From Pascua guehoae (lineage: Eukaryota; Basidiomycota; Tremellomycetes; Trichosporonales; Trichosporonaceae), in contig BCJX01000005.1 in NCBI GenBank assembly GCA_001600415.1, positions 228,268 to 292,267 of the forward strand: 64,000 nt of DNA, written 5' to 3'. Of this stretch, positions 1-12,301 are shown piece by piece. A model generated the notes under the pieces. The model worked only from the letters and a program-made list of their open reading frames with translations, did not search any database and had not been told where the DNA came from. Position numbers and translations under genes: made by a program. Each line of letters opens with the position of its first letter. Positions within the stretch are counted from its first letter, which is position 1.

Positions 1-2
1 GC

Positions 3-146
3 GGCCTCCCCAGCCAGCGCATCGGGACGCCCGAGGACGTCGGCGCCGCCTGTCTCTGGCTCTCGGGCCGCGGCGGCGAGTGGGTCACGGGCACGGTCGT
101 GCCCATTGACGGCGGCAGTGTGGTTTCGACAGCCGCAAAGCTCTAG
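3..146 (+). CDS. Short-chain dehydrogenase/reductase, C-terminal end (partial)
   Basis: Only the last 47 codons lie in the window; the gene runs in from the left edge in frame 3 and stops at TAG 144-146. The peptide reads RIGTPEDVGAACLWLSG, then TGTVVPIDGGS. This is the classic C-terminal signature of classical SDR oxidoreductases: the R-x-G-x-P-E-D-V segment before the last helix, then the final beta strand ending in D-G-G. These enzymes are NAD(P)-dependent and soluble. Substrate cannot be inferred because the Rossmann GxxxGxG motif and the YxxxK catalytic motif are outside the window. The family call is firm; the specific function is unknown. Confidence 0.8.
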   Translation, partial: GLPSQRIGTPEDVGAACLWLSGRGGEWVTGTVVPIDGGSVVSTAAKL

Positions 147-438
147 TGCGGGGTTGGTCGTGGTACGGTCGTGGTACGGTGGGGCGAGGGTGAATGCAGC
201 TTGTAACCTTGGAAGAATTGCAACAGGAGCACCAGGAGCACCAGAAGCTCTAGGAGCACTAGGAGAATGCCCTTGCTCTATGTGATTAGTCTTGGACAGT
301 CTTGGTTGCTCGCCTCAATCGCTTTTAGCTCAGCGCACGCGGAGGCTGGGGAGCTGCTGCTGCTTCGACGAGCGTCATCACCACTCTCACTCGTCACAGA
401 CAAACAGTCATGAAAAGTGGCAAAAAGAGATAATGTCT

Positions 439-524
439 GACGTTTGACAGGGTCGAACTGCCGACCTCATGCGTACCAGTTGCAACTGTTAAGCATGCGC
501 TCTAACCAACTGAGCTAAATCGCC
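439..524 (-). tRNA. tRNA-Val (anticodon AAC) with 13-nt intron
   Basis: Read on the minus strand, the cloverleaf has an acceptor stem GGCGATT/AAACGTC (one A-A mismatch and one G-U pair), a D-arm TAGCTCAGTTGG, anticodon stem CATGC/GCATG, and a T-arm with loop TTCGACC. The anticodon loop TTAACA gives anticodon AAC at 488-490. A 13-nt insert sits one base 3' of the anticodon, the standard nuclear tRNA intron position. Removing it leaves a 73-nt tRNA. Confidence 0.85.
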
Positions 525-1085
525 TTGACGGTTAATAGGCCGACTGCAAAACAAGAGGTATTCACCGGATATACCCGGCGAGGAGCTGAATTTATGTATT
601 TCCGGTACTTCCCATTTTCCCGAGATCCCAGTTTCTGGGATGCCATGATCCTTCTTTGTTCACGGCTCACTTAGTGCTCTTCGGGCACGAGGACAAGCCT
701 AGCCATGCCTAGCGATGGCTCTTGTCAGAGAATGACACACCGTCCTACCTTGGGTCACAACTGGGCAACACTGTGTTTGCGTGGGGTGGACGCTAGCCAC
801 CATGCTCGCTCACAATCCACCCCGCGAGTGAGAGCACATGCAGCTCGTGGGTCACCAGAGTCGACATGGGCTGTGACGTTTGCATAGTCAACAGCCAGCC
901 TCGGCATGTATGCTAGTGTACTGTACAATGTCCCAACTTGTTCTCCGTGACCATCTAGGTATCACGTCGGGTGTGTTTTGCTTCCATCGTCCTCATCGGT
1001 GGTTCGTTTTCTCGTCTCTCGAGAGTCTTGTCGTCTTTTGTCGTAGGCGTCGCAGTGTAATCTAGTCTATCGGGGCAGGCAGGCA
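525..1085. other. Intergenic, no gene seen
   Basis: This lies between the tRNA-Val gene and the 3' end of the calcium channel gene. It has only short open frames with no recognisable protein. It probably holds the 3' untranslated region of the minus-strand channel gene near 1085. Confidence 0.6.
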
Positions 1086-4000
1086 TCAATTGTCCTCTTC
1101 GTCCACTGCGTCGCGCATCATGTCTGCCGTGTCAGCTACAGCTCTTGCACTGGGGGGAACACGCGACTCACCGCCCCACACCGACGTGGCTAAGGCGTTC
1201 ATGACCTCGTCGGCCTCGGGTTCTTCAAACAGAGACGATTCGCTGTGGGTCAGCTCGGTTTCAAGGGCAATATACCGGCCACACGTACCGTCGCTGCGCG
1301 TCGTCCGAGCTAAGCGTGCTAAACACGCTGCGCGCGTCAAACGACATTTGACTCGCATGACTCGCGTGGCGCGCGTGCACACCGCCAGTGAGGCCTTGCA
1401 CGTACGTGCCATGGCTGCTCGTGCTGCTGTTCTCGGAGCCCCCCGTGCCCTGGCGCCTTGGTGGCGGCGGCGAGGGTGGTGGCGTGCGTCCGGTGCGCGC
1501 GTAAGAGGCACGCGGGCTGTGTGGGGAGGGTATACGGGGAATGATGGGTGATTGCGGGGGGCGAGGGGATGAGAATCCTCGCTGGGGTGCAAGCGGGGAT
1601 GGGGTATGCGGGGTGTGGGGTCCAGGCGTGGGCGTGAGCGGAGAGTGGCCTGTTGGGGTGATGGGTGAATCAATGTCGTCGGGGGTGGCTATAATGAAAG
1701 GATTCACACCAGAGTAGCGCGAGTATGCCGATGCGGTCGATGCGCGCGATGTATGCGATACATGCGATGCACGTCGTGCGCCGTCGGGCATGTAAGCCGA
1801 CAGACGGTCGCTGTCTTCCGGCGGTGTCACTGGCGTAGGCTCGAGCACAATGGTAGGGACACCATCCTGTTCGGCCAGGATGCGCTGTTTTTCGTTGCGC
1901 AGTTTGAGAAACTGCCGCCGCCAGTAAATGGTGCGGAGGAGTCCACGCACACGGTCAAGGTTGACCATGTCCTCGACGCGCTCCATCTTTGTGCGACGGG
2001 CAAGCAGGTCGCCAACTTGCAGCGCTGCCTCGTCGTCGATCAACTTGTAGTGTGACAGAAGCATGAGCATCGAAGTAAAACTGATGCCGCGCCCTGGCTC
2101 CTCGCTGATGCGTGCCTCGTTGAAGAGCTTTACGTACTGCCGCCGACGTCGGCGGACCTCGGCAAAGTCGATTCGTGAGATCTGGTACGACAAGCGGCGT
2201 GTGTCGATTGTGCTCGAGTGTCCACGCACAATGTACGGCTTGTTGGACATGGCCGCGCTAACGCTTTCGGGTGCCGCACTTCGCAGAATGTGCGGCATGC
2301 TGAACTCGACAGGGTACAACCGCACCTCGAATACACCCGTGAGCTTGGAGAAGAAGCGCGCAAAGTCCTTGCGACGGATGTATCCTGTGCGGCCCTGGTC
2401 GATTTCGGCCCAGACCTGCTTGAACGAGCCTGCTTGTTAGCTATACCAGTGGATCAGTGGCTCACGAATCTGCTCGCGGTCCAGAGACGCGCTCCCGGGC
2501 ATCTGATATACGTAGGCAAACGATTGCACGACAACACCTGTAAACATGTTCAAGAAAATGTACCTGTTGGGTTAGGACGGCAATGTCAATACACCCACAT
2601 GCTGAGAATGTTCCAGGAGATGAAGAGCACATATGACCAAGCAACGCTACCGCAATCCGAAGACAGGTAATCGCTACCGCGCGTACACCGGGGGTACTCG
2701 ACCGTGTAATCGTGCATGAACGCGTTCCAGCCTTCCCTGCCACGTTAGTATTCATCTTGCAAGATTAAACCTACCCAGTGGACATGAACGCCAACATGAC
2801 AATGGCGTTACCAAACGAGTGGTAGTTTTGATACCGCGAGTCGGCACTGTTGCCCATCTTGGTGAGACCAAAGGCCTCCATGTAAATAATTGCCGCAAAC
2901 AGGAACAGCACGGCCCAGAGGAGGAAGAGGTTTCCGATCGCGGGAAGACTCGCCCTGCACGAGTCAGAAGGCACGTCCAAGCCGAGTATCAGGCCAACTT
3001 ACACCGAGGTCTTGAATAGCTGGTTCAGCGAGTCTAGCCGCTGCACAAGTTTCAACGCGACAGACACGAGAAAGAGCTTTTGCACCTGCCGTGAGGCGTT
3101 GTTCGCCACCCCAACATTGGTACCAGACGCTTGCAGAGCAGGGATAGTCGTAATAAAACTTCCAGCAACGACAATGACATCGAACACGTTCCACCCGTTG
3201 CGGCGGAAGCTCTTGAACCCGAGGCCGAGGAACCGCACCACAATGTCGATGGCGTACAGGATGGTGAGGACCAGGAAGGTGTAGTCTGGGTTATTAGCAT
3301 CATTTCACCAGCCAGAATTACCCACCCAGCTGCCGCTCGTTCATGATAGTGTTCGAGTAGTCTTCCGTCCTGAGGTGTCAGCGAACGTCAGACATCGGTC
3401 ACCCACATGAGCAGGGCAATGTGCAAAAAGTACAGGCCGGTGTAGGTTTGTGCCCACAACCCTCGCTTGTGTGTGGCACGGTCATAGCACCATCGTCGGA
3501 TAGGTGTCCGTGGCTTCTGGCGGGGCAACTGGGATGGAGTCTGTTGGCGAATAAACTTTGACAAGTCTAGCCAGTTCTTTTGCTCAGTGGTAAGCAGGGC
3601 GCTTCCCGACCGCGTGCTAAAGTTCAAAATGATAATACTGTAATGGTTGTCAGGTCCTTGTTCCGCGCCTTTGCCCGCCGTCCACTTACCTCAGGAACAC
3701 GGTGAGAATAATGACACCACCGAAGAGGTTGAAGATGAGGAAGAAGATAGAGTTCCACTGCGACGCGTTGGTCTGTGGCTGCTGGTCAATGCCGACGATA
3801 TTCATGGCCGAGGACATGACGTCGGTCCAACCTTCGAGCGAGACAATCTCAACGAGGATGAGAACCGATTCGCGGAAGCTGTCAAAGGCCCAGATACTGC
3901 CGCCAAACTGCGGGTTTGCCCAGACGCGCGGTGACAGGAACTCGAGGTCTCCTACCGCCGAGTTCATAAACTCTCCAACGCAGTCGCTCTTTCCTGTAAT

Positions 4001-7000
4001 GTCGTCGCCGTCATCGTTACACCCTGCCAGACGTCGTGAGAAGATGTTTAATCTGGAAAATGGTTAGTTGGTTCTTCCAGGCGCAGTTCAACTTACCCCC
4101 AAACAGCAAATGGAATGATGTAGAGAATCATGAGGATTGACGCGTCGACAAGACGGACAAAGCCCGCAAAGAACACGATATGGAACGTGTCGCGCAGGCG
4201 AGAGAACAGCGTGATGAGACGTAGGGCACGGAACCCTTTGATCATCCGGGTGGCACGGTTCACGCCTCCAATGACAACAAGCTCGGTGATCGTGTTGACG
4301 ATGATGGTGAGGAGAATGAAAAAGTCGACCACGTTCCACAGGTTGTAGAGGTATGCGTTGGGCGAAAAGATAAAGCCGTCGGCAATGATCTTGACGAGAG
4401 CCTCGATGAGAAAGACAGCCCCAAGCGCCGACTCGCACAAGTCAAACCATGAGCCTCGTATGCGGCCGTTTTTCGCATAATATTCCTTGCGATAGTGTGG
4501 CGTGGCAATGCCGGCGATGGCAATGCTCGCAACGACCGCAAAGAAGACAAACAGCCGAAACACCAGACTCCAAATGGGATGCGCTGGCCTGCCGTAGATG
4601 CGGTCACCGTAGGCTGGAGGAACGAGCGCCTGGCAAAAGCGGCGTATCGGGTTCCGCTGCGAGATGAACCACAGGCTGCGGTCATAGGAAGGATGCGCAG
4701 CAATAAAGTCGGCTTGTTGGTTTCGGTGCTCACGCAACGCATCCTTGTGTTCGTCGACGGATGGACCAGCATTCAATGGCGGAAGTAGATCCGTACTAAA
4801 AGTTAGCGGTGGTAATCATTTACGGATGACTCACAGTCCCCTGTCATCCTCAAACTCGTCCGTGACCGCGGTGCTCGGGTGCAGCGAGTGACGTCGCTCC
4901 TTTGGCTTGCCAAGGTCACGAAGAGGGATGGCCTTGTCTTCATACTCGTCTCCAAAGAGGCGCTTGAGGAGGGCAGCCTTTGTCTTAGAGTTGGTTTCAT
5001 CCGCCTGTACGTGAGCTTTGCACCAAACCTCTGCTAAAACCGACCTCTGGCATTCCCACATCAGCGCCAATCGTCTGCTTTAGCGGAAGGATTAGGTTTT
5101 GTGGCAGGGTTTCCACCTTGACTGTCTTGTTGCGTGCCTTGACGAGTCGGTACGGGTTGAGGCGGTCGATCCAGCTAACGTGGGCAGACGTCGGTGCCGA
5201 CTTGCGAATGAACGCCTCGATTTGCTGCTTGCGCTTCTGCTCCTCGGCAATTTCAAAGTTCTGCAAGGTGAGCTTTATATTCCAGGAACATGACACCCAC
5301 CTCGTTGATGACGGCGATGAACATCTGCATGAGAATGACTGGTGCTGTTAGCACGGATGAGTCGTATGATACGCACAGTTGGCAAACATGAACCAGACGA
5401 AGAGGAAGATGCAGACGATCCAGGTCTGGCCGAATGGCCGCTCAGCAAGCATCTGCAGGTAAGTTTCTGCTGGATATGACATGAACAATCTACTCACAGC
5501 ACCGTACAGCACTGTAGTCCAATCCTCAGTCGAGAAGATCTGGTACATGCCCAGGAACGCGTTCCACGCCTGTGAAAAGTTGATCATTTCTCCGTCGTCT
5601 GCCATGTCGCCTCGAAGTAGCTGCACAGCCTGCTTGTTAGCTCCCACTTCATCAGACGACTTACCATCAAGGCGCTCAAAAAGTTCATGAGGAACAAGAA
5701 GAAGACCATGTTGAGCATACCGGCAAAGCTACCAAAGATGTTGGCCTGGGGGGTTAGCGGGGATATGGTTTCGTCAGGACAAACAGCTCACCAAGAGAGG
5801 TCGCATGCGCGGGAACAATAGGATGACACGGTACCAACGGAGAAGCTGGAAGACTGTGAGCCACTGGTAGGCGGACGAGTTGCGAATGGCCGGGATCTGG
5901 ATGGTGGCGCATGCGAGGGCGAGGAATAGATCAAAGTCGTTGCGACCGCGGCTGATGAACCCTCGCCAGTCTGGAGCATACGCGATAATGCGGATGGTGA
6001 TCTCGGCGAGCCAGACGAATGCAAAAACAATCTCCATTGTCTTTAGAATTTCGAGTGTGCGGGCGGGGGAATGTGCCGTTTTCCATGCCTGGGCGATGAG
6101 GTCGACCGCGATGAGGAGAGCCCAAAACGCTTCCACCCGTGTGTGCAACTTGAACAGCCAAGAAACTTCTCTTGGCTTCTTGGTGGCAGCTGCCCACTCT
6201 GGATCGGCAAGGACGGCCTGGTCGGCACCAAAAGCGGAGCGCTTGGTCTCAGAACGAATGTCCTGGAACGTATTGACGACCACAGCGACGAGCAGGTTCA
6301 TGAGCCAAAAATTGAGGACGACGATGGCCACGATAAAGAAGATGGTTGAGCTGAAGTAGTCCGAGTCCATTGTCGCGTACATTGTGCTTGTCCAGGTATT
6401 CACTGCATGCGTTAGGTTGACCTTTGCTGCCAGTAAACTCACCGCCAGCAATGATCCCAACCTGGACAAGTGACAAGAAGATGCTGTCAAACGACACCGA
6501 ACCGTCCTGTAAGCTCTGACTTGTAGTCTGAGATATGTAAGCTGTGGCTTTCATGCCGTTGGCAAAGTCGAGACGACTTACACGGCAGACTTGATTGAGA
6601 GGACAGATGTAGCCCTTTGGAGAGCTTCGTGCCGATGACCCGTCTGGCAAGAGGTATGGTTTGGGTGCCAGAGTAACCGGATCAATGTATCCACCACATG
6701 ATCCGAGTGTGATCTCATCGTCTGGGTTGTACGGGTCGGTGAGGATGCAAAAGCGGCGAAGCGACCCCTGAAAGCTCTGCACTCCGACAATGGAAAATAG
6801 GGCAGCGGCAAAGATGAGAAACCATGACACATTGAGAATGAGTGGTCCCGCACGCTTGAGCGAGTGGAGGATGGTCGCTGTACCCGACGTAATGACGAGA
6901 AGACGGGTTGCGCGCAGTACACTCAGTGCACGAAAGATGAACAGATGACGAGTGTCCGTGACGTCCTCTCCTTTCATGGCAATGATAAAGTTGACCCAGA

Positions 7001-8606
7001 ACGCGACGACTGCGACCATGTCGATCCGGTGCCACGAGTGCCTAAGGTACGGACGTCCCTCGGACAAGACGCCCCTTTGCCGGGCAACAGACTCTTGGAA
7101 TGGGACCTCGCTGAGCATGTTGGGCCGCCTGGATTTGGCGTCAGGATGCGTCGGCTTGATCTGCCATGGCTCCACATCCCTGTTGGATGTGGCAGCTTCG
7201 GCTGCAGTCAGCTTTGCCCGTCTTTGACCCGCCTTCCACCATCGTGAAAGGGCGGCTGGAATCGAGGTCTCTGGGTCGAGGATAAGGCCCGTGACAATGA
7301 TGCGTGCAAACATTTCGACGCTGTGGTTAGATCTCTGCGGATCGGTCACACACTACTCACGTAAACGCAACAAACAGTCCAAACAACACATAGTCCTCCC
7401 AATCCCGAAAGAATGTCCCCTCTGTCCGTGGCTCGAATAATGGCGGCGTTGCTTGGAGGGCAAGCATAATGACGTTGACCACGATAAGCACAAGGATAGC
7501 AGGTTCCGTCCACCTAGAGTCAGCCAAGGGAAGGGGGAGGGTGTGACTCACGAGAATCGCAACAGGTGGTCCATTGCCACTCGTATGGGGTTTGACGCCG
7601 AGAAGATGCACAATGTGCGGCCGCGCAAGCCTTCTGGGGCTTGGCGTGGGGCGTATAGGTGTGGCGGTGGTGGTGGTTCCAATGGTGGGCCGCCAACATA
7701 TCCGCCATCCCCGCTGGCCATTCTCTCCATGTCGTGTGAGGATACTCTGGTAACAGCACCAGAGGATCTGTCGAGTGACGACGAGGGTTCGTCTTCGTCA
7801 CGTGTTGGGAGTCGGACCATTCCCTCGTGCGGGTCCTTTTCGGTGCCCATAATGTTGACGACTCTAACGCTGGCTTTTCGTAGTGTACTGGAAACCCTTC
7901 GGACTGTTGGTGACCGCGCAATCATCCCCAATGTACCACCACGGACAATGTTGCCGTCAGCATCATAACCAGTGCGCCTGCTGGGGGAGCGGTGGCTGCT
8001 GGCGATCACGCTCGTTGTTAGTCGTTCGCGATCGTCTCCAGTGTCGTATTCGCTCGGTAAGGATGTGGCTGAATCGCGTGAATCGAGGGAACGGCGAGGG
8101 TGCGATCCCTGGGCGTTGGAATATGGCCGCCGTGGCGCTGGAAGTGGAAGTGTTGATGTTGATGTCAACACGCCAAGGTCGTATCCGTCTTCGGGGTACG
8201 GGGATGCCCCAGTTCCCGACCAGCGGGAGTTGGGATTGGGCCCGATCCCCAGACTGGGCGTGCTGCTTGCCATTGATGCCGCGAGGCTTGGCGCAGGCCC
8301 AGAGTTGGACCTATGCGGCTGCGGCATCGGCATCACATAACCGCCGCCGCCGTGCAGGGACGGCGTGGTCCCCGCACCCGTGCCAGTCATAAGCACTGCG
8401 CCAGCAACGTCGGAAGCACCTAGAATCGCACTGTCGTGATCGCGCGAGTTCCAGCTCTGCCGACGCGACAGCCCCGGACGCGTGCTGCCTTCAATGGGAG
8501 ATGACGACTGGGACGCGCTCGGGCTGCGGAACGACGTGGACGATGCAATGGCGGCGGTGGTGTGTTCGTTGTGCCCGTGCGCGTGCGCGTGTGGGGGTGT
8601 AGTCAT
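1086..8606 (-). CDS. CCH1: Voltage-gated-type calcium channel alpha subunit, CCH1 family
   Basis: Plasma-membrane calcium channel pore subunit, about 2,100 residues, with more than twenty short introns. The ATG chosen is at 8604-8606 ([12 protein letters not shown]). A Ser/Pro-rich cytosolic N-terminus is followed by four six-helix repeats. Repeat I spans about 7550-6260, II about 6150-5300, III about 4600-3690 and IV about 3480-2560. An EF-hand-like segment ([16 protein letters not shown]) and a Ser/Pro tail follow. Pore residues are Asn in repeat I (codon 6398-6400, VNTW) and Glu in II (5525-5527, TEDW), III (3833-3835, LEGW) and IV (2733-2735, [11 protein letters not shown]). The last intron, 1243-1288 (46 nt, branch CTGAC), joins AQRR to [13 protein letters not shown] and sets the stop at 1086-1088; without it the protein would end at 1261. 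In known fungi CCH1 works with MID1 in calcium influx; MID1 is not in this window. Confidence 0.93.
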
Positions 8607-9207
8607 TGTCGACTGTCCAAAGGCATGGGCAACACGAGGAGTAGAGGGTGAGGGGGGGGGGGGGGAGAAGAGAGAGAGGGAACAAGGAGACAAAAGGTGG
8701 AGGAGTTGCAGTCTGGACCGGCGGGAGCGGATGGTGGTACTACAGGAGTTGGCCCTTTCCTTTGAATCCATCCACAGTAGTTGGCTATGTGGGTTTAACG
8801 CGCGTACCTGAAACACGTGGAGGCGGTGCCTCAGAAAGTCGCGCCAGGCTGCGCCCACTTGCTGGGTACCCCCACATGCGACACCACTGGAAAGCAGGCA
8901 TTTCATTACGTAAGGCATTAGCTGGAGACGTGGTCTATTTGGTTCCAAAGCCAGTGCTGCCCAATAATGTGTCAAGAGAGTGACGAGCCGCAGCCAATGC
9001 TCATCCACCACAGGGTTGCATGCCCATTGCTATCAGCTATACCTAGAGTGTCGACAACACTACCTACTTTGAACTACATATACACAGCAGCCGGCCAGAA
9101 GCTAGTAGCTATTACTACCTCAGCGGGCTCTGATAACTACGACTGCCACAATCCAGGTATCCGGGCAACGCCACCGACACCACATACCGTCCTTCACACC
9201 GAGTCGG
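8607..9207. other. Upstream region of CCH1, with poly-G tract
   Basis: This region lies between the CCH1 start codon and the stop of the next minus-strand gene. It holds a 14-base G run at 8652-8665, just upstream of the ATG, and presumably the CCH1 promoter and leader. An in-frame extension upstream of the ATG exists but looks like translated leader rather than protein. Confidence 0.5.
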
Positions 9208-10075
9208 TTAGTAGCCAACCACGGGGGTGCGGTTTAGCCACTCGGCATTTCCTGGAAGGCACTTTTCGACGACAAAGAGGGCGACATCCTTGCGGGAGAT
9301 GGTGTATGTCGAGAGGTTTTCATCGGCGCGAATCTTGTCGAGACCGCGGGATTCTCCGTCGGTCAGGAGTGCGGGACGGATAATGACAATCTCGGGGATC
9401 ACATTCTTGGGGACTGCTTCACGCTCAGTCTCGGAGAGAATGTCGGTAGGCGGAAAGTCGGTGGTGGGTGTCGGAAGTGCGGTCGCCGCGGATTGGAGGA
9501 CGTACTCGAGCCCTTCCTTGTCGCGGTGCGGGCCAGAGAGCATCCAGGGGTAGATGATCTTGCATTGTCAGCATGGTAAGGCACAACCAAGACGACTTAC
9601 GCGCAACGCCAAAGGCATGATGTGGTGTTCAGCGCCGATGCCCATCGAGCTAATGGCGATGACACGCGGAGGGGCGATCAGCTTGCCAAGTGCGTTGACG
9701 AGCGCGACTGCGGCGCGTGTGCAGACGGTGGGATCATCGAGGCCGAACCCCGAGAGAGTAAAATGAGGCTTGCCACCTGAGCAAGTTAGACGTCGACTTC
9801 CCGATAACGAGGGACGTTGGAAGAAACTCACCGACAGAAGTGATGAGCACGTCCACCTTCTTGTCAAACAGCTTGGACACGTCTGCTTCGACCGTCGCGT
9901 CGCCTTGGATGACACGCACACGGCCAGACTGGATGTGCGGGGCGATGGCGCTGTCGTTGTCAAACGTCGAGGGCGAGCGGAGAAGAAGCGTCGCCTCAAA
10001 GCTGGGTTGGGCGAGGAGCAGCAGCAGGGCTTGGTAGCTGATACCGCGGGAAGCACCGATGAAGGCTGCGTGCAT
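9208..10075 (-). CDS. NAD(P)-binding Rossmann protein, NmrA/atypical SDR type
   Basis: Predicted 256-residue soluble protein from three exons (10075-9832, 9776-9601, 9558-9208), with introns of 55 and 42 nt that keep the frame. It starts MHAAFIGASRGISYQALLL, a dinucleotide-binding beta-alpha unit with a GASRG loop. Then come RVRVIQGDATVEADV (the acidic second strand and turn), VDVLITSVG, RVIAISSMGIG and EIVIIRPALLTDGE. This order matches atypical SDRs of the NmrA/HTATIP2-like group, many of which bind NAD(P) without a strong YxxxK site. No YxxxK is obvious here. The ATG at 10073-10075 opens directly into the Rossmann strand, so little is missing. It has no clear operon-like partner. The exact substrate is not predictable. 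Confidence 0.82.
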
Positions 10076-11737
10076 TGTGTTTGGGTGGGTCTTGGGAAGG
10101 TGGGTGGGGTACGGTACGGGTGACTGTCGGGTGACGAGTGGGAACTGGTGGGCGTTGTGGTGGGATGTGGGTGGAAAGTGTTCACATGCTGGCCGTTCGG
10201 AGTGTCCTTTGTACTCTGTCGTTCATGCAGTCATGAATCGTCCTGACTACGCTTCGGTGTTGCCCTCGGCAAGGCTGAAGGAAAGCCGAGGGAGTGTGCC
10301 AAGGACCGCAGGCATAGCGGGATGGAACGACTGATCAGCGATCAGCAAGGATGGTGGTTGCGTGGCAACTCGGCACCATCGAATGTTTCAGTACGCCGAC
10401 TAAGCCCGGCGTTACCGCGTCGAACGCGGTAGGCGTCACAGATCGCCGAGGAACACTTTGTTCTGTTCGGCCTTGCAGTCAAAACTACCGGTATTATTGG
10501 TCAAGACACGTCCCTACATTTCGCTGACTTGCAGTTGTGCACGACTGACTGTACACAGCCCCCATGCCTGCATGTCTGCAGACGTCGTCTGCAGTGCAGA
10601 TGGGATGTACAATGGGACTGTTAACACCGCCTTGGTCTTTAAGCCATCATTGATGACGTTGGGTGGCGTTTTGCGTGGGTATCTCCACCTCGACAGTGCT
10701 ATCCTCTTCTCCACGTCAACACCGACCGTTCTTCTACCAGTTCACTTTCTCCCAAATATTTGCATTCGCGAGGATATGATGTTCAGAGTTCTCCAACAAC
10801 ATCATTCTTCTGCAACGCAAGTGTCATCCCCAATGGTATCACAAGTGGTTCGTGTTTCGTGCACCCCTGCGCTAGCGATGACACCAATAGGAGCACTTGG
10901 AATGGAAGCACTGCTGTTGCTCGCGGTACTAGTTCTGCTTTGAAGCAGTCCTCACCGGAGCGAAAGGAACAGACCCTTGCGTATTGAAAGGGGGACTCTT
11001 GAACCACAGCATTGATGGACAGCATGCCGAGTCAGAGGTGACTGCGCACCGTTTGCCATGCGCCCCTGTACACCTGGCCTGGAGCTGCAACTCCTACCCT
11101 TTGCTGCTGCCCCCCTTTGCTTCTTGCTTCCGCTCCTCGTACGGCCTCCTGCTTCTTCAAGCGGGCCTGGTTGTGGGTCGCACCGGCGCCACAACACGTG
11201 CCTCAAAGGGCATTGTTGCAGCTTTTTGCTTCCGCCCCTTGTCCCTGGCGTGTCGCACCTCACTGTTGGTTCTCTGTGGTGCCACTCATGCTGGTCGAGT
11301 GTGCGACGTCGTCGTACGCAGTTGGCGCGCTGCGCCGTGTGTCGATGCCAGAGGTGCATACGCTAGCTATTATACAAGCCATGACCCGAGTGTCAATGCC
11401 AGATGTGGTGCTACTATGTGCTATGTTGAAAACAATGTGATACGATCCGATAATAAAACATGCCGCCCCCGAATGCCGCCTGCCGCACTCGAGGGTATGT
11501 GCGCGGCGCGGGTGGCGCAGATGTGTCTGCCCGGCGCGCGTCGCCTCGTCTTTTGTCGCCTGTCCGTCTGTTCACCCGCCCGTGTGTCCGTGTCGATGTA
11601 TCGCTCGACTGCCGCGCGCGCCAGCGACGCAGCTGGTGTTTTGCGCTCGATTGCCACCCGCGGCATGATCATCGTGATCGGGTGGTGGTGACCGACCGAC
11701 CGACCAGTTTGGGTAGTCGGTCGGATGTTCCAGCAAT
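10076..11737. other. Intergenic, no convincing gene
   Basis: An open plus-strand frame at 10984-11691 has a composition typical of translated GC-rich non-coding DNA (many Cys, Arg, Leu runs, no domain). A small perfect hairpin-like segment, CCGCGTCGAACGCGG, occurs near 10407-10421. The tetranucleotide run GACC occurs around 11690-11703. The right part probably holds the 3' untranslated region of the next minus-strand gene. Confidence 0.5.
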
Positions 11738-12301
11738 CTAGCTGTCGATCTCCATTTGTTGTTGTTGGCCGGCACACACGTCCTCGACCCAACGCTCGTC
11801 GCATGACTTTGCGTCCTGCGGCGCCCATGAGTCGTCATGCGGGAGGTTTGCGCTCTGGCCAAAGACGGGGGATGATGGTGGCGCGGGGGGCATGGAGCGT
11901 GCGAGGGGGACAAAGAAGGCGTGGAAGCCACGATGGCGCTCGACCTTGACCTCGAGCGAGACCTGGACGCTCTTGTGCTTGCCGGCGTTGGACGAAGAGC
12001 TCTTCTTGGGCATCTTGTTGTTGCGCGTCTTGGAGGAAAACGACGACACCTTGGGGCTGGGCGGCGACGGAGACGAGGCCGCAGATGTCAGGCTGTCGGG
12101 GGGAGAGGACGCGGCCGACGACCCAGACGACTCAGACGACGCAGTAGAGCCGAAGATGGGGCATGGAGGTGGGGGTGGTGCCGAGTACGACATGGCGAAC
12201 GAAGGGCGTGAGAAGGGGACGGGCTTGGGGTGGTACATTGGCGTCGACGAGTGTTCGATGCGCGAAGGCGAGCGGGATGCGGTACGGTCAAAGTCGAACA
12301 T
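11738..12301 (-). CDS. Ser/Pro-rich hypothetical protein
   Basis: Single-exon frame of 187 codons beginning MFDFDRTASRSPSR and ending QQQQMEIDS. The first half is Ser/Pro-rich and probably disordered. A basic patch (KTRNNKMPKKSSSS) precedes the only structured-looking part, KSVQVSLEVKVERHRGFHAF, near residues 107-126. No family is recognised. It is kept as a gene because it is the longest clean frame in the region with an ATG, and its compositional bias resembles fungal regulatory proteins rather than repeats. It could still be a chance frame in GC-rich DNA, since Ser/Pro bias is common in such shadows. Confidence 0.5.
   Translation of the reverse strand: MFDFDRTASRSPSRIEHSSTPMYHPKPVPFSRPSFAMSYSAPPPPPCPIFGSTASSESSGSSAASSPPDSLTSAASSPSPPSPKVSSFSSKTRNNKMPKKSSSSNAGKHKSVQVSLEVKVERHRGFHAFFVPLARSMPPAPPSSPVFGQSANLPHDDSWAPQDAKSCDERWVEDVCAGQQQQMEIDS

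Noticed and set aside
7548..9011. Upstream extension of CCH1 starting near 9011
   Set aside because: The extension crosses a poly-G leader tract and begins without an ATG. The ATG at 8606 is preferred.
10984..11691. 235-codon plus-strand open frame
   Set aside because: No domain, Cys/Arg/Leu bias of translated GC-rich DNA, and long competing frames in other phases.
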